Shown piece after piece: positions 42,553 through 53,762 of a stretch of 64,000 nucleotides of DNA. The notes under the pieces are model-generated. The model saw only the letters and a program-made list of their open reading frames with translations, ran no database searches and was not told the origin of the DNA. The DNA comes from Heloderma charlesbogerti (Eukaryota > Chordata > Lepidosauria > Squamata > Helodermatidae). Where the stretch lies: NCBI GenBank assembly GCA_026122225.1, contig JANEZZ010001949.1, positions 1,054,001-1,118,000 on the forward strand, written 5' to 3'. Within the stretch, counting starts at the first letter, position 1. The number at the start of each line of letters is the position of its first letter. A program made the translations under genes and the position numbers.

Positions 42553-42891
42553 CAGGGCTGAGGAACCTCTTTCAGTCCAAGGGCTGAGTTCAATTTTGGA
42601 GAAGCTCTCAGGGGCGACATTCCGGTGGTGGGTGAGGCCAAAGGCAGAGCAGCAAGGCCAAGCACACAAAAATGCCAGCGTATTTTAGCTTAAGGATCTT
42701 ATTGCCAGTAACTTAACATTAGGAGAAACATTTCAACCTTTTAGAATGGGGGAAAATTGTACAAAAGCCAGGAAACCACCAGAAGGGTGGTTGGGGGAAA
42801 GAGGGTTGCAGCCTGGGGAAGGGGGTATCGCCATCTGGGGACCCCAGGATGGCCAGATTGGGACCCCTGGAGCTGAGGTTCCCCACTCCTG
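42553..42891 (+). mobile_element. hAT-like MITE (family H), copy 4 (339 bp)
   Basis: It begins CAGGGCTGAGGAACC and ends GGTTCCCCACTCCTG. The flanks ATGTAGTG (42,545-42,552) and AAGTAGTG (42,892-42,899) are an 8-bp duplication with one mismatch. This is the best-preserved, uninterrupted copy and defines the family. Confidence 0.88.
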
Positions 42892-42899
42892 AAGTAGTG

Positions 42900-43593
42900 G
42901 CTCATGTGCAATTAGCTAAAATCAAAGTTTTCACTTTGGAGGGCTGAAGCAAAAACTGAGTTCCACCACCCATGAATACATAATTTGTCAGGATATTAGA
43001 CCTCCTTCCCCACCTCTCCGAATTGCATGGCGGTCGTGCTCTGGCTTAGCCACTCCTTCAAGAGATGCTTCACAGGAAGTTTTCCAGTACTGGGCTAACT
43101 ATGTTTCTTTTCCTCCTCCCATTAGGGGGAAAAGGAAAATCTCATATCCACTCCATTAGAAATAAAGGGGAAAAAGTCATTGTCATGTTAAGAAACTTTG
43201 TATTTTACATAAAACAAGGTCACTTTTACACTGTTGCTACAGTGTGCTGCGCAAAATACAGACATTCCTTTCAATGTGAAATAGAGGCCATCAGAAGATG
43301 ATTCCATTTCATAAGTGGGATGCTTGCTTTGTCCTTGAACTCTCCTCTTCTTGAAAGCAGATGTGGCAAAATGTATTTCCAAACAACAAACACTGGGGTT
43401 TGAGAAAAAATGCTAGTTACAGTTAAAAACAACAACACTATAACTTGTATTTGAAAACCTTTAACTGAACATGCCTCTCAATTTGCAAGTGTCCTAACTA
43501 ATTAAATGCAATAAAAGGGTAACAGGTTTTAGAAGAATTAATTGGTCTAAAGTATGGTACAACATTACAGGAGATCTAGGAGGACACCACTCT
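42900..43593 (-). other. DTL 3' untranslated and downstream region
   Basis: It follows the DTL stop codon on the minus strand. I found no AATAAA or ATTAAA in the first 450 bases past the stop, so I cannot place the poly(A) site. No other feature is visible. Confidence 0.45.
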
Positions 43594-43662
43594 TCAGTTT
43601 TTCTGTGATTTTCGCTCGAAGTACATGCAAATTGTCCTCATGGGCACAGAAGTAGCTGTAAT
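43594..43662 (-). CDS. DTL: DTL (CDT2) last coding exon with PIP-like box
   Basis: The exon is preceded by the acceptor CCCCACAG and encodes 22 residues plus stop: ITATSVP, then MRTICMYFERKSQKN. It joins the previous exon in phase 0. The MRxICxYF core aligns with the C-terminal motif of human DTL, a PIP-like box reported to bind PCNA. In that pathway DTL is the WD40 receptor of the CUL4-DDB1 ubiquitin ligase, which recognises PCNA-bound substrates such as CDT1 and p21 on chromatin. The hydrophobic and aromatic positions (I, Y, F) are kept. The usual first Gln of a PIP box is replaced by Met, as in the mammalian protein. The short charged tail after KSQ is shorter than in human. Confidence 0.93.
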   Translation of the reverse strand: MTATSVPMRTICMYFERKSQKN

Positions 43663-43748
43663 CTGTGGGGCAAAAAAATGGAGTAGGAAGTCAGATATAA
43701 GTCAATATAACTATGAGCATCAGTTATTCCTTTAAAAAAGTTCTATCC

Positions 43749-43940
43749 CAGGGGTCAATCTTCTTGGGTTCTCCTCTTACCCCACCCACTTCCTCTCAAC
43801 CACTGGCCTTGTGGTGGTTTCCTGGCTTTCGTGGAGTTTTTACCCCCTTCTAAAAGGTTGAAATGCCTCTCCTAAGGGCTTAGTTCCTGGCAGTAAGATA
43901 GAATATGTTGGTACTTTGGTCCCATCCCTTTGGCTGCTCC
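43749..43940 (-). mobile_element. hAT-like MITE (family H), right end deleted
   Basis: CAGGGGTCAATCTTCTTGGG, ACTGGCCTTGTGGTGGTTTCC and AAAAGGTTGAAATGCCTCTCC are the inverse of family H blocks. It lies in the last DTL intron. The second inverted end is not present. Confidence 0.68.
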
Positions 43941-44111
43941 CTTCAACTCTGAGTAAGGAAGCTGAGTAATGAAGAGTCATCACTGCACTTCTCACAGCAG
44001 ATCTGTGCTATAAAGCACCAGTGTCTTTTTGAGAATGTATTTGGAGAAATGACAGCAAGAAAAAAAACCAGGTCCCTGTAGATAATTAAGGAGACACACT
44101 CTACACCTGCC

Positions 44112-44196
44112 TTCCTCAAATCCAGATGTGCTGGATTGCAATGGCCATGCTGGCTGGGAATGATGGAAGTTGCAGTCCAACACATCTGGAGGGCAA
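44112..44196. repeat. Family P foldback repeat (short)
   Basis: TCCAGATGTGCTGGATTGCA is mirrored by TGCAGTCCAACACATCTGGA. Confidence 0.75.
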
Positions 44197-44887
44197 GGTT
44201 TGTCTACGTTTTTATATACCCACAGAGAACTGCTCAGATATTGGCCTACACAGCAAGTTGGGCTATGCAGGAAGCAGGAGCCCTCTTTGTGTTTTGGTCT
44301 GTTTGGCCTCCAAATGTTAGGAAAAGTATTTCTCACAATGCAGAGCTGCTCCTAATACTGAACAGAACATAGGACCCCTGTTAGAAACATTTCCATTTCC
44401 ATTACACAGCTAAGCTCCAGTTCCTTGTATCTACTCATACAGCTTGGCGTGCTGTGCCACAGCAGGAAAGGAAACTCAGATAACAATGGATACACTTGCT
44501 TCCCTGCGTTGCTTCCTGTTCTCAGCCAGAAGCCTCATCAAGGACTTTAAAGGGAGATATAGAAGAGAAGGCAGAAAGCGTTCTAAAAATGTATGAGCCA
44601 GTCTGAGCACCGGAGCAGGGGTCTATACTGAAAGAGGCTGCTCCACATTCTCAAGGCTCACCTGGGAGCTCCCATGGATGCCCTATTTCCCTTGCTTTTG
44701 TCAGCCTCAATCCTTTAGCCTCTGTTTCTGTCCCCAAGCACTGCTCCACCATCCCCATCATCTTGCTGCCTGGCTCTTGTCTTTTGAGAGAGGAGTGTGT
44801 GGGGAATGTGTACATATTAACTTAGGATTTGGGGAGTCAGGCAAGAAAAAAGATGCTCCAAATCCTGGAATACACTATGGAAGGGGA

Positions 44888-45072
44888 AGGCAACCTGGTA
44901 CTCTCCAGTTGTGTTGGTTTCATTCTGTGGCAACAAACTAGTCACCCAAATCAGGTTTGTATGCTTTTGGGACTACAACTCCCATAATCCTTGACCACTG
45001 GCTATGTTGGCTGGAGCTGAAGCGAGCTGTAGTCCAACACATTTGGAGGGCACCACGTTGCCTACCCTTGCG
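44888..45072. repeat. Family P foldback repeat with an internal insertion
   Basis: AACCTGGTACTCTCCAGTTG and AACACATTTGGAGGGCACC are the arms. About 50 bp (around 44,918-44,968, with AACTAGTCACCCAAATCAGG) is inserted in the left arm. A similar block occurs at 53,355-53,390. Confidence 0.65.
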
Positions 45073-45324
45073 CTACAGCAATGGCCCTTGCGTCAGCAGT
45101 GAAGATTTTACTTGATTTTGAAATACACTTACATTTTCAAAGTATTGTTTATATGCTGTATTTATCTGAAATGTTGTGCCTCTAACATTCAGAACACACA
45201 CAGTACTGTTTATATGACACAGATGCTGGCTTTGTTTGAGGGTGTCATCTTTCCCTTGCCGAGCAAAGGAACATTCATCCTGCTTTTATCTTAAACCACA
45301 ATGCCTATCAAAATTAATCAGACC

Positions 45325-45468
45325 AGGTTTCTCCAACCTGGTGCTCTCCAGCTGTGTTGGACTACAACCCCCATCACCTCCAGCCAGCTTGGTCATGCTT
45401 GCTGAAGGTGATGGGAGTTGTAGTCCAACACATCTGGAGGGCACCAGGTTGGGTAAGGCCAGCTTAGG
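45325..45468. repeat. Family P foldback repeat, well preserved
   Basis: CCAACCTGGTGCTCTCCAGC, GTTGGACTACAACCCCCATC on the left; GATGGGAGTTGTAGTCCAAC, GGAGGGCACCAGGTTGG on the right. It lies just downstream of the DTL exon ending at 45,521. Confidence 0.82.
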
Positions 45469-45520
45469 CCAAAGACCACCAAAATACCAAAGATACTGCA
45501 ACCATGCTGAATTTACTTAC

Positions 45521-46356
45521 AGGCCCCACTGATGTTGTTTCTGTCCCAGCTTCCTGCTGCCTTGTGTTCAGATTCAGCAACAACTGGGTGCTGTTGCCTG
45601 ATCCATTTGGGCTCCTAGACTTGCTAGTCCGTAATTTATCCCCCAAAGCAGACAGCCAGTTTCTTTTGTCAGGAGAACCATTCTCTTTGCCAGTCATTTT
45701 CCCACAAGGAGCCTTAAGAAGTCGTGTAAGATTTGGGAAGCCTGCAGAAGAACAAGGATTTACAGTAGGGGATGGCTCCTTCAGGCTTGGAGTAGCCTGC
45801 ACTAGTCCAATGTGGGTCAGGCAGTCATCCTCACAAGGCTTTGAATCTACTACCAAAGTGCTATGTTCCAACCTGGATTTTTTAGACACTGCGTGTAGTT
45901 CAGTTACACAGTTACAGCTTTTCAGGCACTTTGCATTTTCTTCCTTGCTGGATTCCAGCCTCCGCTTGGCTCGCATTCCAAACCTCGAATGTGGTGATTT
46001 GGAAGCGATGGTGGCCTCAAAAACCCCTGCCAGGGCTTTTTGTGGAGGAAGCATTTGTGTTCCCTTCACGGGAGGAGATGAATGGGGAGTCTTGGTGACC
46101 CACTGCCTAATGGACATTGTTGAGGGTGGGGCCGGCTTGGGTGAGGCCCCCAAAGTGGCTTCCTTCTGTCTTGCTGGAGTGGAGGTATAAGCAGTGGTGG
46201 CTGGGGGCTTGACTGAAGACCATGTCGGCGTGTTGGTGGGAAGAGGAAGATCTCCTGTGTAAGCTGGAGCGCAAGCCGCAGGCTGGGGTGAAGAAATATG
46301 GGGGCTGCATGTTGGAAGGACTTTAGCAGGAGTACTGTGCCTGCTGCTTAGAGTTC
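45521..46356 (-). CDS. DTL: DTL (CDT2) large exon, C-terminal regulatory tail
   Basis: This 836-nt exon encodes most of the disordered C-terminal half. Matches to the known DTL family include HSTPAKVLP, AACAPAYTGDLPLPTNTPT, MSIRQWVTKTPHSSPP, KCLKSCNCVTELHAV and MTGKENGSPDKRNWLSAL. The acceptor is CCCCGTCTAG and the donor is CCT followed by GTAAGT. It starts with the last two bases of a codon begun in the previous exon and ends on a full codon. Several Ser/Thr-Pro sites (STPAK, SKSPHS, SRSPNGS, GSPDK) are visible; in the family this tail is phosphorylated in the cell cycle. The MSIRxWVTxTP block is the best conserved part. Sequence outside the named blocks is strongly diverged from mammals, as is normal for this tail. 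The frame is open throughout and no stop interrupts the exon. Confidence 0.95.
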
Positions 46357-46472
46357 CTAGACGGGGAAATAAAGAACACAGCCCAAATGAGGACAACATA
46401 TCATGAGTGCAAATAAAGCAAGGTGACACTTTTGAATGGCACAGAATCTGAGCGTCTCACATTCTAAGGCAG

Positions 46473-46618
46473 CCTTCCCCAATCTGGTACTTTCCTGATG
46501 TTTTGGACTACAACTCCCAGCATTCCTGACCACTTGCCGTACTGGCTGTGTTGCCGTACTGGCTGGGAGTTGAAGTCCAAAACATCTGGAGGGCACTGCG
46601 TTGGGTAAGGCTGATGTA
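46473..46618. repeat. Family P foldback repeat
   Basis: CAGCCTTCCCCAATCTGG and GTTGGGTAAGGCTG are the outer arms; GTTTTGGACTACAACTCCC and GGGAGTTGAAGTCCAAAAC the inner arms. The centre has a tandem GCCGTACTGGCTG duplication. Confidence 0.82.
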
Positions 46619-48454
46619 AGGGGCTTTCCTGCAACACCTTAGTAAGTATGCCAAGGTTTATAGCTAAGTTATGGAGGTGTGCATATACAGCTAGAAACAC
46701 TGATGCTACCCTTTTCTTGAAGAATTCAGTACACCTTGGGTTGTAGATGGAAAAGAAGGAACGAAGTGGCAGAAGCTGAACTGAAGATCTCAGAAGGGGG
46801 CCAAGGAGTTGTACCAAGTACAGAGGCCCTATCTGAGGAATTCCTTTTTGCATCCAAGTGTGCAGCGGCCCTGGTTTCCAATTCTCAAGTACGAAAGCCT
46901 ATAAATCTGCTTTTTCAAAACATGAAAAACAGAGGCTCTCAAGAGAACTGGTTAAACAAGCCTACTCATATGCATAGCTCAGAAGGAAGGGTGAAGAGGA
47001 GCTCTGTATCACAGCCAGATTAATAGTTCCTGCACAGCCACAACATCACAGTTTGTGCCACTGAAGTGGGTGGGAACCTGGCTTGGTTGCACGTTTTTAT
47101 CTAGACAGCCCTGAAATAGATCTTGGTTAAGGCTACAATGAATCAGAGTGCAAATAACTACTGTATGCACATAGCATGTGATTTGCGTTCAAAGAGCCAA
47201 GGTCAGCAGGAAGCCTGCTTATGCTTGCAAGGTTCATGCACTTCCTTTTCTACTCCTGAGCTGTCTCAAGGCAGAATGAACAAGGAGGCACAACATTTTA
47301 TCTAACACAAGTGCCAGGTTTGACTATAAAGATCCAGCATGCACATCACTTGGAGTTTTCAAACTGGGAGATTAAATAACTCCTACTCTATCTATGGGAA
47401 TAGGAAGTGAAGTTTTTAAAAACAACAGATTTCCGAAGAGGACAATGACATATGTGCGTGTGTATGCCAGATATACACAGCATAAAAGGGAACTGGCACA
47501 TACCCTCCTATTGTTCTTCATGTTTCCTACAAATGAGTTCTATGTTGGCAAAACAATCCCTCACCGCCATTCCTCTGGCTGGAAAGAAGTCATTTGCAGA
47601 AGTGAAAGCTCACTTGGGGATGGCAAGGCCCTCATACTAGCTTAGTCTCAGCCAGCAGTAAAAGAAATCTGTATACCAGAATTCATCCCAGCCTTCTAGT
47701 TCTCTGTTGCTGGGATTCCCTCTCTTGAAGCTTTATTACAGGGCTTTCCACCTGTTTATTTTCTGGGCAAGCTAACACAGGCGACTTGGGGTAGATTTGA
47801 AACATCTCTGTTCCAAATTGATCAAGGCGCCAAGCATGGTGCCAGTCATTTAATACTCAGCTGCAGACCACGCAAAATTACTTTAGGCCATTGACTAAAT
47901 CTCCATGAACCTTAGCTTTCATCAATTGGTTTTTTTTTTAAGGCTCTAGCTCCTTTATGAGTAGAACTAAGCTAAACAAAAGGCAAGGACAACAGAGCCA
48001 GGAGGTTCTGGATTAGGGAAGAAAGAGCAAGAACATCCGTTCTTCAGAGTGCGAGCCTTCACAACTCCATGTTCTTCCCCACAGGACACAGCCCCAACTG
48101 ACTTTTCCCAGCTTAGTGCCTGCTGATTTCCTCTTCCTTCCTCTCTATGACTATGCTTCTTTTCAAATAAGAGTACTTATGAATGACAATGTCCTGAATA
48201 ATTTGCATCACTTTTATTTGAGTTGAATGAACGATAGGACAGAAGAAATCAAGTCCGTTGATTTCTCCCCCATCTTCCTCCCTTCCCCTTAGTTGAATGC
48301 TGCCAGCAGTATAAGCAGTAAATAAATCGCGCCAATCTAGACAATAATTCTGCTCAAAGCAGAATTTCAGCATTTGAAATGATGGTTTACCAGCTTCAAT
48401 TCTACCTGTGACTGCAACCCAGGGATGGGCTGGACACAACCTAAGGAGGTGATT
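46619..48454. other. DTL intron, unassigned
   Basis: No supported feature beyond short frames without motifs. Confidence 0.45.
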
Positions 48455-51400
48455 AAGACTGTGGTAGGGTTTGGATGATCATGGGGCTAAAAGAAGCCAT
48501 TGTGGCTTTCCCCCCACTTCTGCACATGCTGCACATATGGCCATCATTTGCATAATTATCCACAATGCAGCGTGGGTTGCCATGTCATCTGAACTCGGCA
48601 TGCAGCAAGGCTGGCTTCTTACCCACCCTGTTGTTCAGTCATTAAGTCGTGTCCGAGTCTTCGTGACCCCATGGACCATAGCACGCCAGGCCTTCCTGTC
48701 CTCCACTCTCTCCCAGAGTGTGCTCAAGTCCATATTCATTGCATCGGTGATGCTATCTAGCCATCTCATCCTCTGCCATCCCCTTCTTCTTTTGCCTTCA
48801 ATCTTTCCCAGCATCACGGTCTTTTCCAGGGAGTTTTCTCTTCGCATTAGGTGGCCAAAATATTGGAGCTTCAGCTTCAGTATCTGTCCTTCCAATGAGC
48901 ACTCAGGGTTGATTTCCTTTAGGATGGACTGATTTGACCTCCTTGCAGTCCAGGGGACTCGTAAGAGTCTTCTCCAGCACCACAGTTCGAAAGCATCAAT
49001 TCTTCTGCACTCAGCCTTCCTTATAGTCCAGCTCTCACAGCCATACATTACTACTGGGAAAACCATAGCTTTGATTAGACGGACCTTTGTTGGCAAGGTG
49101 ATGTCTCTGCTTCTTACTATGCTGTCTAGGTTTGCCATAGCTTTCCTCCCAAGGAGCAAGTGTCTTTTAATTTCATGGCTACAGTCACCGTCTGCGGTGA
49201 TCTTGGAGCCCAAGAAAATAAAATCTGTCACTGCTTCCATTTCTTCCCCTTCTATATGCCAGGAAGTGATGGGGCCAGATGCCATGATCTTCGTTTTTTT
49301 AATGTTGAGTTTCAAACCAGCTTTTGCACTCTCCTCTTTCACCCTCAACAAGAAGCTCTTTAGATCCTCTTCGCTTTCTGCCATTAGGGTGGTATCATCT
49401 GCGTATCTGAGGTTGTTGATAATTCTCCCGGCAATCTTAATTCCGACCTGTGATTCATCCAACCTGGCGTTTCTCATGATGTACTCTGCATATAAATTAA
49501 ATAAGCAGGGCAACAATATACAGCCTTGTTGTACTCCTTTCCCAATTTTGAACCAATCGGTTGTTCCATGTCCGGTTCATACTGTTGCTTCTTGGCCCTC
49601 GTACAGGTTTCTCAGGAGACAGGTAAGGTGGTCTGGTACTCCCATCTCTTTCAGAATTTGCCACAGTTTGTTGTGATCCACACAATCAAAGGCTTTAGCG
49701 ACTCAATGAAGCAGAATTAGACGTTTTTCTGGAATTCTCTTGCTTTCTCCATGATCCAGCGAATGTTGGCGATTTGATCTCTAGTTCCTCTGCCTCTTTG
49801 AAATCCAGCTTGTACTTCCGGTAGTTCTCGGTTCACATACTCCTGAAGCCTAGCTTGTAGGATTTTGAGCATAACCTTGCTGACATGTGAAATGAGCGCA
49901 ATTGTACGGTAGTTTGAACACTCTTTGGCGTTTCCCTTCTTTGGAATTGGAATGTGAACTGACCTTTTCCAGTCTTGTGGCCACTGTTGAGTGTTCCAAA
50001 TTTGTTGGCATATTGAGTGCAGCACTTTAACAGCATCATCTTCTAGGATTTTAAATAACTCAGCTGGAATACTGTAATCTTCGCTAGCTTTGTTGTTAGT
50101 GATGCTTCCTAAGGCCCACTTGACATCACTCTCGAGGATGTCCGGCTCAAGTTCAGTGACCGCACTATCATGGCTATCAGGGACATTAAGATCTTTCCTG
50201 TATAGTTCTTCGGTGTATTCTTTCCACCTCTTCTTAATCTCATCTGCTTCTGTTAGGTCCTTGTCTTCTTTGTCCTTTATCATGCCCATCTTTGCACAAA
50301 ACGTTCCCTTGATATCTCCAATTTTCTTGAAAAGATCTCTAGTCATTCCCATTTTATTGTTTTCCTCGATTTCTTTGCATTGTTAATTTAAGAAGGCTTT
50401 CTTGTCTCTCCTTGCTATTCTCTGGAAATCTGCATTCAGTTGGGTATATCTTCCCCTTTCTCCCTTGCTTTTCACTTCCCTTCTTTCCTCAGCTACTTGT
50501 AAAGCCTCCTCAGACAGCCACTTTGCTTTCTGGTCTAATCCCTTAAATCTATTCATTACCTCCACTGTACATTCATAAGGGATATGATTTAGGTCATACC
50601 TGAACGGTTTAGTGGTTTTCCCAACGTTCTTCAATTTAAGCCGAAATTTTGCAAGAAGCAGCTCATGATCTGAGCCACAGTCAGCTCCAGGTCTTGTTTT
50701 TACTGACTGTATGGAGCTTTTCCATCTTTGGCTGCAAAGTACATAATCAGTCTGGTTTCGATATTGACCATCTGGTGATGTCCATGTGTAGAGTCGCCTC
50801 TTGTGCTGTTGGAAAAGAGCGTTTGCTATGACCAGCGTGTTCTCTTGGCAAAACTCTATTAGCCTTTGTCCTGCTTCATTTTGTACACCAAGGCCATGCT
50901 TGCCTGTTATCCCGGTGATTTCTTGACTTCCTACTTTAGCATTCCAGTCCCCTATGATGAAGGGGACATCTTTTTTTGGTGTTAGTTCTAGAAGGTGTTG
51001 TAGGTCTTCATAGAACCCATCAACCTCAGCTTCTTCGGCCTCAATGGTTGGGGCATAGACTTGAATTACTGTGATGCTGACTGGTTTGACTTGGATTAGT
51101 ACTGAGATCATTCTATCGTTTTTGAGATTGTACCCCAGTACTGCTTTTCCCACCCTTTTGTTGACTATGAGTGCTACTCCATTTCTTCTAAGGGATTCTT
51201 GCCCACAGTAGTAGATATGATGGTCACTTGAATTAAATTCGCCCATGCTTGTCCATTTCAGTTTGCTGATTCCCAAGATGTCTTTGTTCAATCTTGCCAT
51301 CTCATGTTTGACCACCTCCAGCTTACCTTGATTCATTGATCTTACATTCCAGGTTCCTAAACAATATTGTTCTTTACAGCATTGGACTTTCTTTTCACCA

Positions 51401-51965
51401 CCAGACACATTCACAGCTGAGTGTCCTTTCGGGTTTGACCCAGCCGCTTCACTCTTTCTGGCGCTACCTGGAAATTCCCTCTGCTCTTCCCCAGTAGTAT
51501 ATTGGACACCTTCCGACCTGAGGGGCTCATCTTCTGGCGTCATATCTTTTAGCCTTGTGATACGTTCCATGGGGTTTTCTTGACAAGAATACTGGAGTGG
51601 GTTGCCATTTCCTTCTCCAGTGGACCACATTTTGTCAGAACTCTCCGCCATGACCTGTCCGTCTTGGGTGGCCCTGCATGGCATAGCTTATGGCTTCACT
51701 GAGCTATGCAAGCCCCTCTACCACAACAAGGCAGTGATCCATGAAGGGGCTTACCCACCCTACAACCCATGAATTGCAGTAGGGGTTGTAGGGTGGGTAA
51801 GAAGCCACCCCTGCGTGCCAGGTTTGGATGATATGGTGACCCGCTCTGCATCATGGGTAACTATGCAAAAGGTGGTCGCACAGGTGGGGGCAAGGGAAGA
51901 AGCCACAATGGCTTCTTTTACCCCCATGATCTTCCAAACACCCTCTGTGTGAACCAGGCCTAAGG
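48455..51965. repeat. Foldback element split by a BovB LINE
   Basis: Left arm 48,455-48,629 and right arm 51,750-51,965 are inverted copies. GATCATGGGGCTAAAAGAAGCC and GGCTTCTTACCCACCCTG on the left correspond to GGGTGGGTAAGAAGCC and GGCTTCTTTTACCCCCATGATC on the right. The BovB copy was inserted near the centre of the element. Its class is unknown but the layout is MITE-like. Confidence 0.72.
48630..51749 (-). pseudogene. RTE-BovB LINE, near full length, broken (copy C)
   Basis: Both element ends are present on the minus strand and flanked by the perfect 12-bp target duplication CTTACCCACCCT (48,618-48,629 and 51,750-51,761). The frame is broken. About 34 codons are missing after the FKGLDQ residues in the linker between endonuclease and reverse transcriptase, a stop follows AFLN near 50,383, and a stop plus a frameshift lie near 49,700-49,717 in RT motif A. 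The pieces are 51,684-50,383, 50,352-49,717 and 49,516-48,635. The YADD motif is still readable. It lies in the sense orientation of DTL. It is more diverged than the two intact copies. Confidence 0.93.
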
Positions 51966-52967
51966 GTCTCAATTATTTTCAGGGGTTTGGGGGTTGGTGG
52001 AGGAAGGAGGTCATATACTTCTGAATTCTGGACCAGTGCAATACTACATAACTAGAATTTCTGTTTATCCAATCATTTGTATGCCCAACCCAGAGGATTT
52101 TGATAAGGGTAATAAATTTTATTATTATACCAGTCAGTCAGTACCAGGAAGCTATATTTGAAGTTCACATTCCTTGTCCTTGTATCCTTCTAGACAGTAA
52201 TAAACACATACACGCTCCTCTCCAAAGACAGTTTGCCTAGGTAAGAGCGTTTTAAAGCTATTGCTGCTATTACTTCATAGCTACCTGGAATTCCGTGCTA
52301 TGCAGCATGCAGAAGTTTAGGAACTCTTTAAACACTTCATAATTCCACTAGCCCTGTAGGGGATTAAATACCCTGAAGGGCACTTTTTCTTTTTTCAACT
52401 GAGCAACACATAATTCCTGTTTCATTTAAGTAAATCCAAACACTCCCTTTCCTGCAGGACAGGTGCCTCCCTTCAGCACTCTCGTATGTATGTAAAAGCA
52501 GCTACAAAGACTTGAGTCAGCACCCATCTGGGTTCCATCCAACGTTGCGCACGCAGACTTCAGCTTGCACGACGGGACTTCCCTTTCCTCTCCCCCCACT
52601 CCCGCAATCCTCCTCCACCCCCCTTCAGGTCTGATCCAGAGTCCCCCAATTCAACTTAAGAACAGCCCAGAGGAATCAGACAGTCTCCATCTAAGTCCAG
52701 CACCTTGTTTTTAACAGAAGCCAGCTAGATGCACGCAACACAGGGCATGAATGTGACAGCCCCCAATCCCCATGAAGCTTCATTAGGGATCATGGCTAAT
52801 AGCCACAGCTAAACATCCTCCATTAATTACTCCAACTATTTTTAAAGCCCTCTTAAGCTACAGGTTACTACGTTTTGAAACAGCAGATTACATACATTAT
52901 TTATGCCTTGTGCACATGCTTTCTTGTGTTTGTTTTGAATCTACTGCTGCTGAACAATTCTAGCAGC
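51966..52967. other. DTL intron, unassigned
   Basis: No supported feature. Confidence 0.45.
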
Positions 52968-53045
52968 CTTCCTTAACCTGGTGCCCTCCAGATGTATTGG
53001 ACTATAACTCCCATCATCCCAGCCAGTATGGAAAGGCTGTCCTAT
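52968..53045. repeat. Family P foldback repeat, left arm only
   Basis: CCTTAACCTGGTGCCCTCC and GATGTATTGGACTATAACTCCC match the left arm. The right arm is absent. Confidence 0.65.
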
Positions 53046-53626
53046 GCTTTATGGTCAACGAAGCCACAGTGACCAATGTGAATAGCTTCAGAGGAACAAC
53101 TTGCCGCCATAACTTGCCATATAGAACCACAGCTGAGTGATTTTTCTTTCTTTGCAGGATGACTGGCTGGTTGAATGCTTTGACTTGATAAGGCAGATTA
53201 GGCCTTACCCTGTCTTGGAAAGCATTTTCTTTTAAGTTGGTGCACAGAGAGCAGCAGTTTTGCCACATATCTGTAATGCTTTTCAACATTCAAACTGTCA
53301 CCTCACTTAAAAAAAAAAATTCTGTGGTAGCTGTATCGTCTCAGTTGCACATCAGACCAGTCACCTGAATCAGCTTTGTGTGCTTTTAATTACTAGGCCT
53401 TCACGAGAAAATTTATCTTCAGGCTATGATGGTATTTCACACGCTGACAGACATTTATCCTCACACACATGCAAGCTGTCAGTTTCATAGATCTGTTGCG
53501 AAAACCATTTTTGAACAGAGCATAAATTATGTCTGTGCTTTATTAAATGAACAAAAAATAGCTCCCCCAAGGTACAAATCTATGGCACAGGAGAGAAACA
53601 TTTGTCAGTGTCTCGCAAGATCTTAC

Positions 53627-53762
53627 CTGTTCCATTTTGTTCTCCCGCTTTCTTCTGGCAGCTCCAACCCATCAAGCTGCTTTTGTCCGGCCAGTTCTCT
53701 TCCTCAGTGCCTCGCCTTAAGCGCCAAATCTTCACGGTGTTGTCGTCGGAACACGTGGAAAT
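53627..53762 (-). CDS. DTL: DTL (CDT2) exon, end of the WD40 domain
   Basis: The exon is 136 nt: 45 codons plus one base. It starts after the acceptor TGTTTTGCAG with ISTCSDDNTVKIWRLRRG, the second half of the last WD40 repeat (SDDNTxKIW is the repeat core). The linker TEEENWPDKSSLMGWS follows, then CQKKAGEQNGTG at the splice junction (donor G then GTAAGA). The one leftover base completes a Gly codon with the next exon, so phases agree. Human DTL has the same block with a few substitutions. In the protein this domain docks on DDB1 and reads the PCNA-bound degron. Confidence 0.96.

Noticed and set aside
45504..46190. 228-codon plus-strand frame
   Set aside because: It is the antisense of the DTL large exon, whose minus-strand reading has clear family blocks and matching splice sites.
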